From Maratus speciosus (lineage: Eukaryota > Arthropoda > Arachnida > Araneae > Salticidae): DNA of 64,000 bases. The notes beneath the pieces were generated by a model, which was not told the DNA's origin, ran no database searches, and was given only the letters and a program-made list of their open reading frames with translations. Below, piece after piece: positions 12,851 to 23,724 of the stretch (positions within the stretch are counted from its first letter, which is position 1; each line of letters opens with the position of its first letter). The stretch is from assembly GCA_963932465.1 (NCBI GenBank), contig OZ010795.1, positions 21,041,874 through 21,105,873 on the forward strand, read 5' to 3'. Position numbers and translations under genes: made by a program.

Positions 12851-13140
12851 GATGGGGGTAAAGTTACGCACTTTCCATACGATTTAATTATTTACGTACA
12901 CATTGGTCTAAACTTATGTAATGAGTGATTAAAATGTTAGATTAGAACCTTGGGCAAGTGCCTCCATCAACCGACATTCTGTCAAATTATAATTCTGTGA
13001 GAAATCGCAATTTTTAAAAAACATTGCTCTGCGTATCACTGCCCCATCGGTTGGGGTAAAATTACGCAATGGTGGGGCAAAGATACGGAGTGCGTATTTT
13101 TGCCCCATTACTGTGGGTTTTTGCCCCATTTCCAATAAAA
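12851..13140. repeat. Short element rich in a GGGGYAAANTTACGCA motif
   Basis: The word GGGGGTAAAGTTACGCA (near 12853) recurs as GGGGTAAAATTACGCA (near 13038) and GGGGCAAAGATACGGA (near 13064), and inverted as TGCGTATTTTTGCCCCA (near 13092), with a partial inverted copy near 13122. This gives inverted ends ~240 bp apart plus internal copies. It resembles a MITE with multiple subterminal motif copies; borders are approximate. Confidence 0.45.
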
Positions 13141-13176
13141 CGAATGAATTATGCAAACACAATAGAAAATTTCAAT

Positions 13177-13554
13177 ATTATTTAAAGTTAAACTGAAAAT
13201 TGCAAGTTAAACCATGAAAAAAATAGCGGTTTATGAGATTGGAAATAGCAGTTAACCCCTAATTATTGTGACAAAAATTGTTGCATAAATACTGTGAGCG
13301 GTCTGAAAGACCCCTTTGATTGTTAAATGAATAAAAGGGTTAACTGACTCATAAGATAATGATTTTGCGCTAAACTTTATGTAAAGGCTAATTATAATAA
13401 AAATTCTCATTTAGAAGTCTTTAGCGATACTACTAAGTTTCCAAACGAATCAAAATTAAAACTAACATCAATAGTTAAATTGAAAATTACAAGTTAAGCT
13501 ATGAAAACTGAATATAGCAGCGGTCTGAGACCGTTAACAGGATTTAAGGGCTAA
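13177..13554 (+). mobile_element. TTAA MITE family G, one copy plus an abutting partial copy
   Basis: 13252-13554 is a ~300-bp copy with left end TTAACCCCTAATTATTGTGAC, the internal GCGGTCTGAAAGACC word and the shared tail (AGTTAAATTGAAAATTACAAGTTAA, then AGCGGTCTGAGACCG). Immediately left, 13177-13255 holds only the last ~75 bp of another copy, and the two share one TTAA. Compare 16604-16907, 26055-26250 and 29862-30168. Confidence 0.7.
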
Positions 13555-13839
13555 GACATAAAACAAAATCGTTTTATGAAACAAGAATAGTGGTTTTTAA
13601 AAGTAGGTAGGTAGATACCTACGTTCTATATTGAAACAAAACTTAACTAAAAAAAAGAAAAGGTAGAGTTAACTAGCTTATATTAGTTAATTAGCTATTA
13701 TATTTTATAGAATATAAAGAATAAAACTTTCCACAACGTAATTGTGGAAGCTTCGCATCTATCTAAAACGATAGAACAAAGTCCCGAATCTTAAACTTGT
13801 TCGTAACTTGCTCAGTTGTGCTCCGTAACTTGTGCTCAG

Positions 13840-14060
13840 TAGGTTGTGTGTCCTAGTATTCATTTGATGTATTTACTAGGCCATTAAAGAGTGGCGTCAT
13901 TACCCCAGTATCCTGGGAAACCCCTCTACTGTACAGAGGTTGAAATATTTTTTTCTTTTATGGGATTTCTTTTATTTTCTTTTTATCTTTTATTTATTTT
14001 TTCTTTTCTTCCTTTACAGTTATGATTACGGTTAAATTTATACAGATAGCTTTAGAATCA
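13840..14060 (-). mobile_element. Element E, truncated fragment
   Basis: This matches about 15790-15985 of the E copy at 15281 (same orientation), with the words ATGTATTTACTAG, TCATTACCCCAGTATCCTGG and ATGATTACGGTTAAATTTAT. About 22 bp of the motif block are missing and ~60 bp of T/C-rich sequence is inserted. Neither terminus is present. It lies ~125 bp left of the full copy at 14185. Confidence 0.65.
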
Positions 14061-14184
14061 ATTCCAGTAAAAAAAAAACTGTCACATGTTCTTTGTCGTT
14101 CATCTTTCCCCCAAGTATTGCTAGCAGAAAAGAAAAAAATAACAGAAAAAAAAATCGGTTACGGCATGAAGGAAACGACTTATA

Positions 14185-14984
14185 GGGGAGACCGGGGGAA
14201 TGGCGACACCAAGGGAATTTAATTTTTTTTACCTCAAAAAAATTTTTGTTTTTTAATAGTAAAAATTCTAAAGCTGAATCATGATCTTTAGTATCTGTAT
14301 AAATTTAACGGTAAGCATAACTGTAAAGTAAGCATACATAAAAAAAAAATTCTTACAACCTCTGTACAGTGTCGGGATTACCCAGGATATTGGGGTAATT
14401 CCGCCATTGTATCGGGGTAATAACGCCACTCTTTAATGACCTACTAAATACATAAAATGGATACTAGGAAACACATGATCTACTGAAAATATTTAGAAAG
14501 AAATAATTTAGCAGAATTATGAATAATTACAATGTTCCTTAAGCTAGATTTATTAATGTCCTAAGCTGACAAATTAACTCAAATTGGAAAACTTACCCTT
14601 TGCCATGGTGGCGGCATTATCCCGAGAATACAATATAACGGAAATCCCGCAGCAAAGCCGAAAGAAGAACCGAACTTGTTCAACAAATTGCATCATAATT
14701 TTGGCGAATGCAAGTAGCTTACATGCAATATTATCTGAAGTACCTAATGTTACAATAAAAGGTGTGTACCTCTACTAATTTGAAGTTCCAAAATAAGAAG
14801 CAACTAGATGAAAACTAAATTTTTCACTAGAACAATGTACAACAAAATCGCTTTCAATCTAGGCATTGTTTCTATTGTTGGCCGCTATAGTGCAGGCGCA
14901 TTCACTATCTCAAACTGCCGTTAGTTTTTAAACTAGGCGGGGTGGCGGCATAACCTCTAGTGGCGACATTCCTCCCGTCTCCCC
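14185..14984 (+). mobile_element. TA-flanked TIR element E, copy 2
   Basis: An 800-bp copy starting GGGGAGACCGGGGGAATGGC and ending CCCGTCTCCCC, with TA on both sides (14183-14184, 14985-14986). It is in the same orientation as copy 1. The internal motif cluster (GTCGGGATTACCC, GGGGTAATTCCGCCA, GGGGTAATAACGCCAC) lies at 14370-14435. There is no intact open frame; the short frame at 14584-14778 is not conserved in the other copies. Confidence 0.8.
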
Positions 14985-15280
14985 TAAATCACGTTATGCG
15001 TCGTTTAAACGAAACATTACAACATAAAAAAAAATATGAATGAATCGAGAGCTCACTGAAACGACGTATGAATGATTCTTTGCTTCATAAAAATTTATGG
15101 TTACATTGTTCAAAGCTTCCATTTCTCTTTATAATTTTTATATTCTGTTTATGAAATTTTCCGCCTAAATCTTATATTTAGTTTTCCAGTTTGTGAATTT
15201 AATTATTAAATGTACAATTTCATAATATAATAATACTTTGTGTTTTACACTTAATAATTACAAACGTTTTATTTTATTTA

Positions 15281-16079
15281 GGGGAGACCGGGGGAATGGC
15301 GCTACTCGGGGTTATGCCACCACCCCGTCTAGTTTAAAAACTAACGGCAGTTTGCGATAGTGATTGCGCCGCACTGTAGCTGCCAACTATAGAAACAGTG
15401 CCTAGAGTGAGAATGGTTTTGTTGCACGTCGTTCGCTTGTTTTAGTGAAAAATTCAGTTTTCATCTAGTTGCTTCTTATTTTGGAGCTTCAAATGAGTAG
15501 AGGTAAACACCTTTTATTGAAGCATTAGGTACTTAAGATATTACCCGTAATCCACATGCATTCGCCGATATTTTGATGCAATTTGTTGAATAAGTTCGGT
15601 TCTTCTTTCGGGTTTGCTGGGGATTTTCCACTATATTGTCCTCTCGGGGTAATGCCGCCACCATGACAAAGGGGACTTTTCCAATTGAGTTAAATTGTAA
15701 GCTTAGCACATTAATAAATCTAGCTTAAAGAACATTGCAATTATTCATTATTTTGATAAATTATTGCTTTCTAAATATTTTTAGTAGGTTATGTGCTTCC
15801 CAGTATCCATTTTATGTATTTACTAGATCATTATAGAGTCGCGTCATTACCCCGATACAGTGGCGGAATTACCCCAGTATCCTGGGTAATCCCGCCACTG
15901 TACAGAGGTTGAAAGAATTTTTTGTATGTGTGCTTACGTTACCTTTATGATTACGGTTAAATTTATACAGATACTAAAGATAATGATTCAGATTTAGAAT
16001 TTTTACTATTAAAAAAATATTTTTTTGAGGTGAAAAAAATTAAATTCCCTTAAAGTGTCGCCATTCCCCCGGTCTCTCC
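15281..16079 (-). mobile_element. TA-flanked TIR element E, copy 3 (inverted)
   Basis: A 799-bp copy starting GGGGAGACCGGGGGAATGGC and ending CCCCCGGTCTCTCC, flanked by TA (15279-15280, 16080-16081). Its interior is reversed relative to copies 1 and 2. Copies 2 and 3 lie 296 bp apart head-to-tail inverted. Both ends and the motif block at 15840-15905 are well preserved. Confidence 0.8.
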
Positions 16080-16603
16080 TACCTTTGAAAATCAAAGTAC
16101 TGTACAGTAGACAAGTTCTTTCCTTAAAAATCTGACGCAGTCTCTTATTAAAGATGGCAACTATTCCTATCCATGTAGAATACTTTTAATTGAGTAACTA
16201 ACAAATCGAACGATATAATGACAAAAACTCCATTTAGAGAACTCATTTAGTAATATCTTACATTGTATTTTCATTGAGGAAGAAAATAAGAACACAATTA
16301 GCTAATATAAAACACACCTCTATGAAATCAACTTCAAAATCATATTTAATGATACAGGATGCCTAAAGTTTGATACAAATATAGCTTAATCCTATATTGA
16401 AATTAGAATGAAAATATGAAAAACAATAACATTTAAAGAAAAAAAAGGAAACAAAAGTACAATGACTTTCTCATCAAGCAACGAAACGAAAACAAGCATT
16501 TGAAATATGGACATTAAGATGGTGGATCACAGTTACAGTTGTGTGTTGAAAATTCGTTATTATATAGTTTAAATTATTTTAAATGTACTAAGCATTGTTA
16601 AAT

Positions 16604-16907
16604 TTAACCTTTAACTGATGGGACAGAAATTGTCACGTAACTACTGTGAAGCGGTCTGTGAGACCGCTCGATCGAAATATGAATAAATGGCGCGATTCCC
16701 TCATATGATTGAAGTTTCTGCACTGAACTTTTTGTATAGGGTTATTATAATTAAAATTCACCTATTCAAAAATCTCTGACGTTAGTACTAGAGTCTAAAA
16801 GTAACAAAATTTCACCAGTATCTATAGTTAAACTGAAAATTATAAGTTAAACTGAAAATTTGGAAAAGGAGCGGTTTGTGAGGCCACTAACATCAGTTAA
16901 CGGTTCA
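16604..16907 (+). mobile_element. TTAA MITE family G, copy 2
   Basis: Left end TTAACCTTTAACTGATGGGA and right end CATCAGTTAACGGTTCA (TTAA decayed to TTCA) form the terminal inverted repeats. An internal palindrome AGCGGTCTGTGAGACCGCT lies near 16650, and a related AGCGGTTTGTGAGG word near the right end. There is no coding capacity. Confidence 0.75.
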
Positions 16908-16944
16908 ATATTAAATGTCCATGCATTTCGCGTGCTGATACGCG

Positions 16945-18510
16945 TTCTTAGCTGCATTACAACATTTTCAGAGCGGTTTTCTTCATTGTTAATTGTGAGA
17001 TGCGATTTCGAGTTTTAAAAGAAAGGGGTGGAATAGCGTTAAGATTATTCAGGTTTTTTCGAGAATCCTGGGTCAAAATTGAAAGTTTAATATAGATCAA
17101 AACGTCAGAAATACAATAGTTAATCCTAAAAACGAGGGACCTTTAGCTCAATTCGATAGATTTTCATTTAACCCTTTATCTACTGGCGGTACTTATAAGT
17201 ACCATTAAAATAACTTTATTTAAAATCGATTTAATACATCGATTAGTTGCGATACAGTTTATATTGAGTTATAGATACATTATTTTATCTTGTTCCAAAA
17301 GCATTATAGGTTACACAAAACAAATTTTTTTAAAGGATTATTTCTTTTCCTCTGCATCTTTTCAGCTTTCTTGGCTGGTGGGTGGGGAGGGGGTGGAATT
17401 TTTCAATTCGGAAATATTTCTAGAATTCTATTGTAAGAACATTCTATTTGTACATTTCCTAATTCTACAAAATACTAAGAAAAATATTTAAAAAAAAAAT
17501 TGAGTGCGGTTATAAATATTGCACAAAATCCCTATAAATTCATATTTAATTAATCCTAAATCTTTCAACCCTTCTAAAATCCTTCTAAAATTTATTAAAT
17601 GATTATGTAAATCTTCTAATGCAATTTAAAGAGTTCACGAAAAATGCTTTAGAATATAAAATTTTCATGAATTTATAATTCAGTATATAAAGGGTTAACT
17701 ATATAAAATCATATAAATTCGGGACCGTAGCTGCTTGAGAAAATTTTTCGGAGGGGTTTTGTTATACATTTTTAATAGAGAGATGCGATTCCGAGTTTTA
17801 ACAGAAAGCAGTTGGGATGGCGTTAAGACTGTTTTCTCCAGAATCCTGGGTCAAAATTGAAAGGTTAATGTATATTAAAACGTCAGAAATTCAATAGTTA
17901 ATCCCAATAATGAGGGACCCTTAATTCATTTCGATAGTTTTTCTTTTGAACATATAAAATCATATATATTCGGGACCGTAGCTACTTAAGAACATTTTCG
18001 GAGGGGTTTTGTTATACATTTTAAATAGAGAGATGCTATTTCGAGTTTTAAAAGAATGGAGTTGGGATGGCGTTAAGACTATTAAGAATTTCTCGAGAAT
18101 CCTGGGTCAAAATGGAAAATTTAATGTAAATTAAAGCGTCAGAAATTCAATAGTTAATCCCAACAATGTGGGACCCTTCATTTATTTCGATACATTTTCA
18201 TTTGAACATATAAAATCGTATAAATTCGGGACCGTAGCGCTTTAGAACATTTTCGAAGGGGTTTTTGTTCTACATTTTTAATAGAGACATGCGATTCCGA
18301 GTTTTAACAGAAAGCAGTTGGGATGGCGTTAAGACTTTTCTCCAGAATCCTGGGTCAAAATAGAAAGGTTAATGTATATTAAAACGTCAGAAATTCAATA
18401 ATTAATCCCAATAAGGAGGTCCTCTTAATTCATTTCGGCATTTTTCATTTAAAAATATAAAATCATATCAATTCGAGGACGTACGCTTCTGAAGGCAGCG
18501 TGGCCCAAAC
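16945..18510 (+). repeat. ~250-bp satellite-like tandem array
   Basis: About five units. Unit starts (ATATAAAATC) fall at 17701, 17952, 18208 and 18455, giving periods of 251, 256 and 247 bp; a partial first unit occupies 16960-17167. Conserved words are TTCGGGACCGTAG, GAGGGGTTTTGTT, GGATGGCGTTAAGA, GAATCCTGGGTCAAAA and CGTCAGAAATTCAATA. The array is interrupted exactly at a unit junction by the TTAA MITE at 17168-17698. No coding role is visible. Confidence 0.85.
17168..17698 (-). mobile_element. TTAA-flanked piggyBac-type MITE (family T, copy 2)
   Basis: A 531-bp inverted copy of the element at 2387-2875. It begins TTAACCCTTTATCTACTGG and ends CAGTATATAAAGGGTTAA. It sits inside the tandem satellite: the unit text continues from TTTTCAT on the left to CTATATAAAATC on the right, as expected if one TTAA was duplicated on insertion. 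Confidence 0.85.
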
Positions 18511-19947
18511 ATTAATTTCGTTGGGTGAGATTTCAGTTTTAAAATATTAATTCACTGGATACTGATTTAAGTATATTTAAAGTAATTACGACAGTCCCAG
18601 GCTACTCCGGTCTTTCGTTTAAAAATAGAAAAGCTAAATACACGTGCAAAAGCAAGACCTATAAAAGCAAATACAAGACAGACGCTGCAGTCAAACGTGC
18701 GGAGCATGCCTGGTGTACGCGGCCGCAGACGGTAGAGCACACAACTCGGAGAAATTTTCATTATACACATTCAAGGGTGTACGCTGCCACAAGTCACTTT
18801 TTAGAAAAGTGAGTTTTACAGCGAGTTCCTTTATACTGTCGGAGAAAATGATGGATAATTTAATATTCAGTGTCTATTGAGTCATTTAGTTTTTCGTTTG
18901 TAGTTTAAGCAAGGTGCAATAAAAAAAAAAAAAATTGAGTCTAGAACCTCCGAACGAACTCAGAAATAGGCGTTTTTCTAAAAAATCACACTCCAATTTT
19001 GTAGATTAGTATAGATAGGGTTTAACGTTTTCCAGTTTGAAATTCGTCGAGAGTTCAGCGTAATGCTTGAAAAATGATTATTCCCTTCTTGTAGGTTATA
19101 TATCTGTTCTCTACTTAAGGAGTTACACCACCTTGAGATTTTCAAAAAAACCCTTTTTTTTTACTTCATAAATTGTTTCTACTTTTAAGAATATTTTAAT
19201 CGTTTAAATATTCCGAAATTATTATTATATTCAGAGTTAGAGCATTACGAGGAAACTTGAAATCTTCTGTTACCAACTGCAGCCCTGTTCGAGTATCTGT
19301 AGCCAACAGGAGAACCCAGCAAAAAACTTATGAGCCAGGAAATTAAAAAAAAAAGAAGCTGCTTAAAAGGACATCGCGGCATCACTGGAAGACGACCTAT
19401 ATAGGTCCAAGAATCAGATTGAAAATGACTAAATAAATATATGTATTAGTTTCGCTGGCGCGGTACTCTTTCTTTTGAGACTTTACCGAAACTACTTTTT
19501 TCAAATTGGCGTACAAGATATCTCAAGATCTACTGAACCGATTTTGATGGAATTTAAACCCTATATTTTTATAATATTATCTAAGAGGTTGGATAGGATG
19601 TCGGATGGGATGCCGGTTTTATTTTTTTATACATTTTTAAAACTCAAAATTTTGATTAAAAGCAAAGTTTTCCCAAACAGCTGTCATTTCTACAAAAAAA
19701 AAAATAGTACAACTTAGCGATTACCTCTCCAAAAAAAGACGTGGTGTGTGTGTGTCTATAAAGTTGGGGGGGTGGGGGTATTTTTTAGACGATGCCTCAA
19801 AGAAAAAAAAAATCACCATCAGCAAGGATTTTCAAAACAGAGTCCTTTCCTGACGGCTTTTATCTCCGCCATTTTAAAATTTTGATTCTTATTTTATTAT
19901 TATTCATAAAACTTCTACGTATATGTGGTAAATAAATAATCAAGTAC
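18511..19947. other. Non-coding stretch with a GC-rich patch
   Basis: Mostly plain sequence, with a locally GC-rich patch at 18590-18760 (see the core promoter candidate). A short GT run lies near 19745. I see no gene that I can name. Confidence 0.4.
18660..18694 (+). promoter_or_regulatory. Possible core promoter (TATA + Inr-like)
   Basis: TATAAAAG at 18660-18667 is followed 29 bp later by GCAGTCAA, which resembles an arthropod initiator. It lies in a GC-rich patch of otherwise AT-rich DNA. An ATG at 18707 opens only nine codons, but a GTAGAG splice-donor-like word overlaps its end, so a short first exon is conceivable. This is pattern matching only. Confidence 0.2.
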
Positions 19948-20420
19948 AGGGTGTCCACGGATTCATGGACCAAACTGTAAGAGGAGGTCTAGTACACATA
20001 AAGAAGCCATTTTGGTATAGCAATGTGGGATTGGAAATGAAAAATTTTGGCGAAAAACAAAAGATGCGGAAGAAATTAAAACACGTGTTTTATGGACATA
20101 ATTACATTAAGTGCTCAAATGGGCCACGCCTCGCATTGATACAGACCTGGCAGTGTCTATCAAGGGATGGGCGAACCCTTTCGAAGGTTCCAGATGTCTC
20201 ATCTAGGAGACACCCATTGACTCGGATGAGGAATTTATGACAAGACTTTCAGTCGTTGCTGCAAATGTTCGTGACAACACTTGGAATCTGCGAAATGTTA
20301 CGCTTCCACAGGCACATTTAAGCTCTTACTGTCATTGTTAAGTCAAGAAAACGCTCGTGTTTATTTCCTCCGCATTTCTTGTTTTTCGCCGAAACGTTTC
20401 ATTTCCGGCTATATTACGTA
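19948..20420 (+). repeat. DNA-element fragment with inverted arms and possible transposase remnant
   Basis: The inverted arms are 20027-20092 (GGAAATGAAAAATTTTGGCG, then AAAAACAAAAGATGCGG) and 20348-20416 (CCGCATTTCTTGTTTTTCGC, then CGAAACGTTTCATTTCC). The left border carries ACAGGGTGTCCACGG. Between the arms, the plus frame near 20224-20336 reads DEEFMTRLSVVAANVRDN, then a stop after CHC; this is reminiscent of the C-terminal end of Tc1/mariner-like transposases in arthropods, but the resemblance is weak. It may be a decayed DNA transposon with internal deletion. Confidence 0.4.
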
Positions 20421-20803
20421 ATAGCTGTGTAGAAAACTATACCCACATTTCCGAGCGCCCAGATGTTTTAAATCCTTCCATTTTGTAAAAGTGATTAGAT
20501 CACACATAACAGATTGTTCCGAACTACAATGATTGAAACGTGCGATTCGATCCATTCGACAATCATCGATTCATCCATGCCATCCAATACTTTCCAACCT
20601 ACTTGAAAAATGTTTAGGAATTCGTTGTCCGTGTTCTCACGCCGGACAACGATTGGCATGTCATTTTTATGGGTTATTGAAGTTTACCATGGCGTGTTCG
20701 GTATTGAAAATGAAGTGCGTAGCGTTTAGGGTTCGTTGACAGGAGGACTAAAAAGAATTCCGTTACAAGAGAGCCTATGGAAAAAATCGTTCGCAGTGCT
20801 TTT

Positions 20804-21381
20804 TAGCTCACAGGCTATCACAGCCTGAGAGCTTATGTGCCCGCCGGTTCTGTATGTACGTACGTAACGCGATAACTCTTGATAGAAACATCCCATTTGC
20901 TTAAATTTGTTTTCTAGTTTCATTCTGATAAGGCGTTTTCCTGATTACTTTTGAAGGTTCATTCGTTAAGGATAAAGGGGGAAAAGGGGGGTTAACCCAC
21001 CCCTCCTTAATTCAGATAAATGTGTTTTTCATGCAGAATTATTCGATTTACTCCGAATTTGGTAAACCGGTTTATTATGTTAAAGAACTTCCCTGATTAG
21101 TTTTGGGGGTTCATTGGTTAAGGTAAAGGGGGGGAAGGGGTGTTAGTCCCCCCCCCCTTAATTCAGATAAATGGGTTTTTCATGCTGAATGATTCGATTT
21201 GCTCCGAATTTGGTATACTGGTTTATTATGTTAAGGAACTTCCCTGATTAGATTTGGAGGTTCATTGGTTAAGTATAAAGGGGGAAACGGGGGCTAATCC
21301 CCCTTCACTTATTTTTTTGAGGGGCATTATTCTTTAAAATAAGAGTATAATATACAATTAGTGTGAATAGCCTGTGAGCTC
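20804..21381. repeat. Inverted-repeat-bounded segment with a 151-bp tandem repeat
   Basis: AGCTCACAGGCTATCAC at 20804 is mirrored by GTGAATAGCCTGTGAGCT ending about 21381. Between them lies a tandem array with a period of 151-152 bp (CCTGATTA at 20940, 21092 and 21243; ~2.6 units). Each unit holds an AAAGGGGG-type purine run, a CCCCCC pyrimidine run and GATAAATG.GTTTTTCATGC. The whole may be one element with an internally amplified core. Confidence 0.55.
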
Positions 21382-21895
21382 AATGCCATCAGTTTAGCTG
21401 GGCACTTTTCTTTAAGGGTGTGACGCTCTTTCAAGTACATTGAAATAGATACACATCATTGAGAATCACTACACGATGCTTCCTACAGAGTAGGATGTGC
21501 ATAGCATTGAGGATTCGTTTGCAGAGACACAAAGAAATTCGCTAAGAACAACAATTGGATCTTCCAGCCTTCCTGGTTGGAAGTGTGTCTTCAACGTTTA
21601 CATATAATTAACTTTTTTTGCCTATCACTCGATGAGTATCGATTCGGTAGGTCCTAAGCAGGACTGGGCAACAGAATTCTAGTCCATTACTGATGATTGC
21701 CAGAAATGGCTAAAGGAGAATTTTCGACCTGTATTATGCGTTCCCTAAGTGAACTGAATTTTTAAACAAGTAGTCTATACAAATCTTTAGATCCGATAAA
21801 GGGTTGCACACATGATGTCAGATCATTTCCTAACTGTAGATGGGAATGGCTGAATCTGTTTCATTTTTCAAATTGTTAATCGATACTTCTTTTTA

Positions 21896-22514
21896 TTAAT
21901 CCTTTATCTACTGCATTGCATAATGATCTACTGCAATTTTTTTCATGTATTTTTTTTCATTTGCTACAATGAAAATTAAAAGATAAACAAAAAAATTAAT
22001 CACCTGCGAGGAATTTAATTAATTAAAGTTTCTATTAAAGTACCGTCAGTACACTGACTAAAATATCGTAACAGAAAACCCATAAGTTATTTCAAATGGC
22101 ACCAGAATTGTGGTAAAATATTTTCGATTTGATAAGTATGTGAAATGTAGCTTTTTTCATATTTACAGATAAAATTTTTGGCAAACTCTGATGCCAATCA
22201 TTTATTTCAACACTTTAACACTGAAAATGCTAAAAAATCCATCACTTATCTTACATCATTTACTGTGTTTGCAGCAATAAAAGGATGAACGTGACAATCT
22301 GTACAAAATGTCGGCACAAAACACAAACTGTTTCAAAGATACCCCCCTTCCTCACTAAAATAACCAACTTGGAACTACTGCTGCCATGTATCCGGATAAA
22401 GTGGAGTTAAGAGTGTTTTTGCAAAGTACCGTTAGAATATTAGTAATATTCACGATGGGATGAAAGTTTAAAGTGAGTGGTACTTATAGGTACCTTCAGT
22501 AGATAAAGGGTTAA
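21896..22514. mobile_element. TTAA-flanked piggyBac-type MITE, third T-like element
   Basis: The left end TTAATCCTTTATCTACTG and right end CAGTAGATAAAGGGTTAA form terminal inverted repeats that match the ends of the T elements (2387, 17168), and the subterminal GTACTTATAGGTACC matches the 17168 copy. The 619-bp interior is largely different, so it is a related but distinct family. No open frame. Confidence 0.75.
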
Positions 22515-23284
22515 AATGGTTGTTACATTAGTCTAAATCTATTCGAAAGTGTTTCATAATCTGTGCTTAATGCATCATTTTTCTTTTCTAACTTAAAGTT
22601 TGCTCTCATTTATTTCCTATTAAAATAATACTTGTATTATGTTACTTGAAAAACATTTACACTTAATTTAGGTTTTTTTTTTTTAATATTATTAAACTTA
22701 GATAAACCCATATAAACTTATGAATCATTCCGTGGTAACAGACTAAGAGTCATAGGAAAACAATCATACATTATTTTTAAAAAATTATATATCTCAAAGA
22801 TAGGCTACCATTAGCACGTGCTATTAGAAGGTAAAGGAATGTAATTATTATAAATATATTATTTAATGTAAATAATTATGATTAAAAATGGTATTTTAAC
22901 AGACAAACAAAAATTACCATGCTTTTTGATGCCTGAATGTTTATATTATTTATAAAATAACAATTTATTATAACAAAAATGTATTTTCTTTCAGAAACAT
23001 AAGTCCTTCACAAAATTGGACTGTGGCCACAATAGAGTTATGAAAAATAGGTAATGTTAGCTGAAATAGACCCAACATCCAATAGGTAACAGACAAACAC
23101 ACGAAAAGAGGCTATGCTGACTATAGGGCACACAACCCGTTTATGAATCGATTTTGATTCTTCACAATTTTAATGCGTCGCAAATATAAAAAATATAGAT
23201 TTAATACTATCAGAAAAAATATATAAATTACCTATGGGATATTAAAATATGGGATATAAAATAAATTTTACAGGCTGGGTATCG
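22515..23284. other. AT-rich non-coding stretch
   Basis: No gene is seen. GAAAGTGTTTCATAATCTGTGCTTAATGCAT near 22539 recurs diverged near 46697, a small dispersed repeat. Confidence 0.4.
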
Positions 23285-23356
23285 TTCCATGTGGTTTAGT
23301 CGGTAGAACGTCAATGCGCTATACTGATGGCCCGGGTTCGAGTCCCGGCATGGAAC
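23285..23356 (+). tRNA. tRNA-like sequence (probably pseudogene or SINE head)
   Basis: A 72-nt cloverleaf can be drawn. The acceptor stem TTCCATG/CATGGAA is perfect (7 bp), the D stem GTTT/GAAC pairs with one G-T, the anticodon stem TCAAT/ACTGA pairs 4 of 5, and the T arm CCGGG-TTCGAGT-CCCGG is perfect. The anticodon position would read GCT (serine), but the base before it is C instead of T and serine tRNAs have a long variable arm, so it is unlikely to be a working tRNA. The 3' flank (CTTTTTCACAATGTTGG) resembles that of the other tRNA-like modules in the window. Confidence 0.5.
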
Positions 23357-23516
23357 CTTTTTCACAATGTTGGCTTTTGCGCCTCTTAAGTAATTACTTT
23401 GAAATTTGAATTTCATTTGAAATACGTATGGGATGTTAAAAATAAAATACTGAATATGGTAACTTGCCCTCCTATAAACAGTTACTTATTCAGGCCTGAC
23501 ACTGCCTACTGTTTTT

Positions 23517-23724
23517 TAACACTATTTCTACCGGTGTCAATGGACACCTTTTAAATTTTTTATTTGTATTTTGTTCGTAGTTTTTGAATGTACTAAGCAT
23601 GAAAAAAAGTTTTAAATGTATTAAAAATGATTTGCAATTGTTTCAATCTAAAAGTTACCAATGAAAAACCATAAATCGAAATCTTTTAAAAAGGTGTCAT
23701 TGGATTCCGGTAGAAATAGTGTTC
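23517..23724. mobile_element. Short palindromic MITE with ACACTATTTCTACCGG ends
   Basis: The left end TTAACACTATTTCTACCGG is mirrored by CCGGTAGAAATAGTGTT at the right. Just inside, GTGTCAATGGACACCTTTT faces AAAAAGGTGTCATTGGA. Length ~208 bp. A TTAA is present on the left and decayed to TTCA on the right, so it may be piggyBac-type. Confidence 0.65.

Noticed and set aside
12929..13162. 77-residue minus-strand frame with repeated MGQK words
   Set aside because: The repeated residues come from the GGGGCAAA motif copies of a short repeat element.
23285..23356. Functional serine tRNA (anticodon GCT)
   Set aside because: Base 33 is not T and the variable arm is short, unlike real serine tRNAs; the shared repeat flank points to a tRNA-derived repeat.
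23228..23416. Minus-strand frame containing PCRDSNPGH
   Set aside because: This peptide comes from reading a tRNA B box backwards; it marks the tRNA-like sequence, not a protein.
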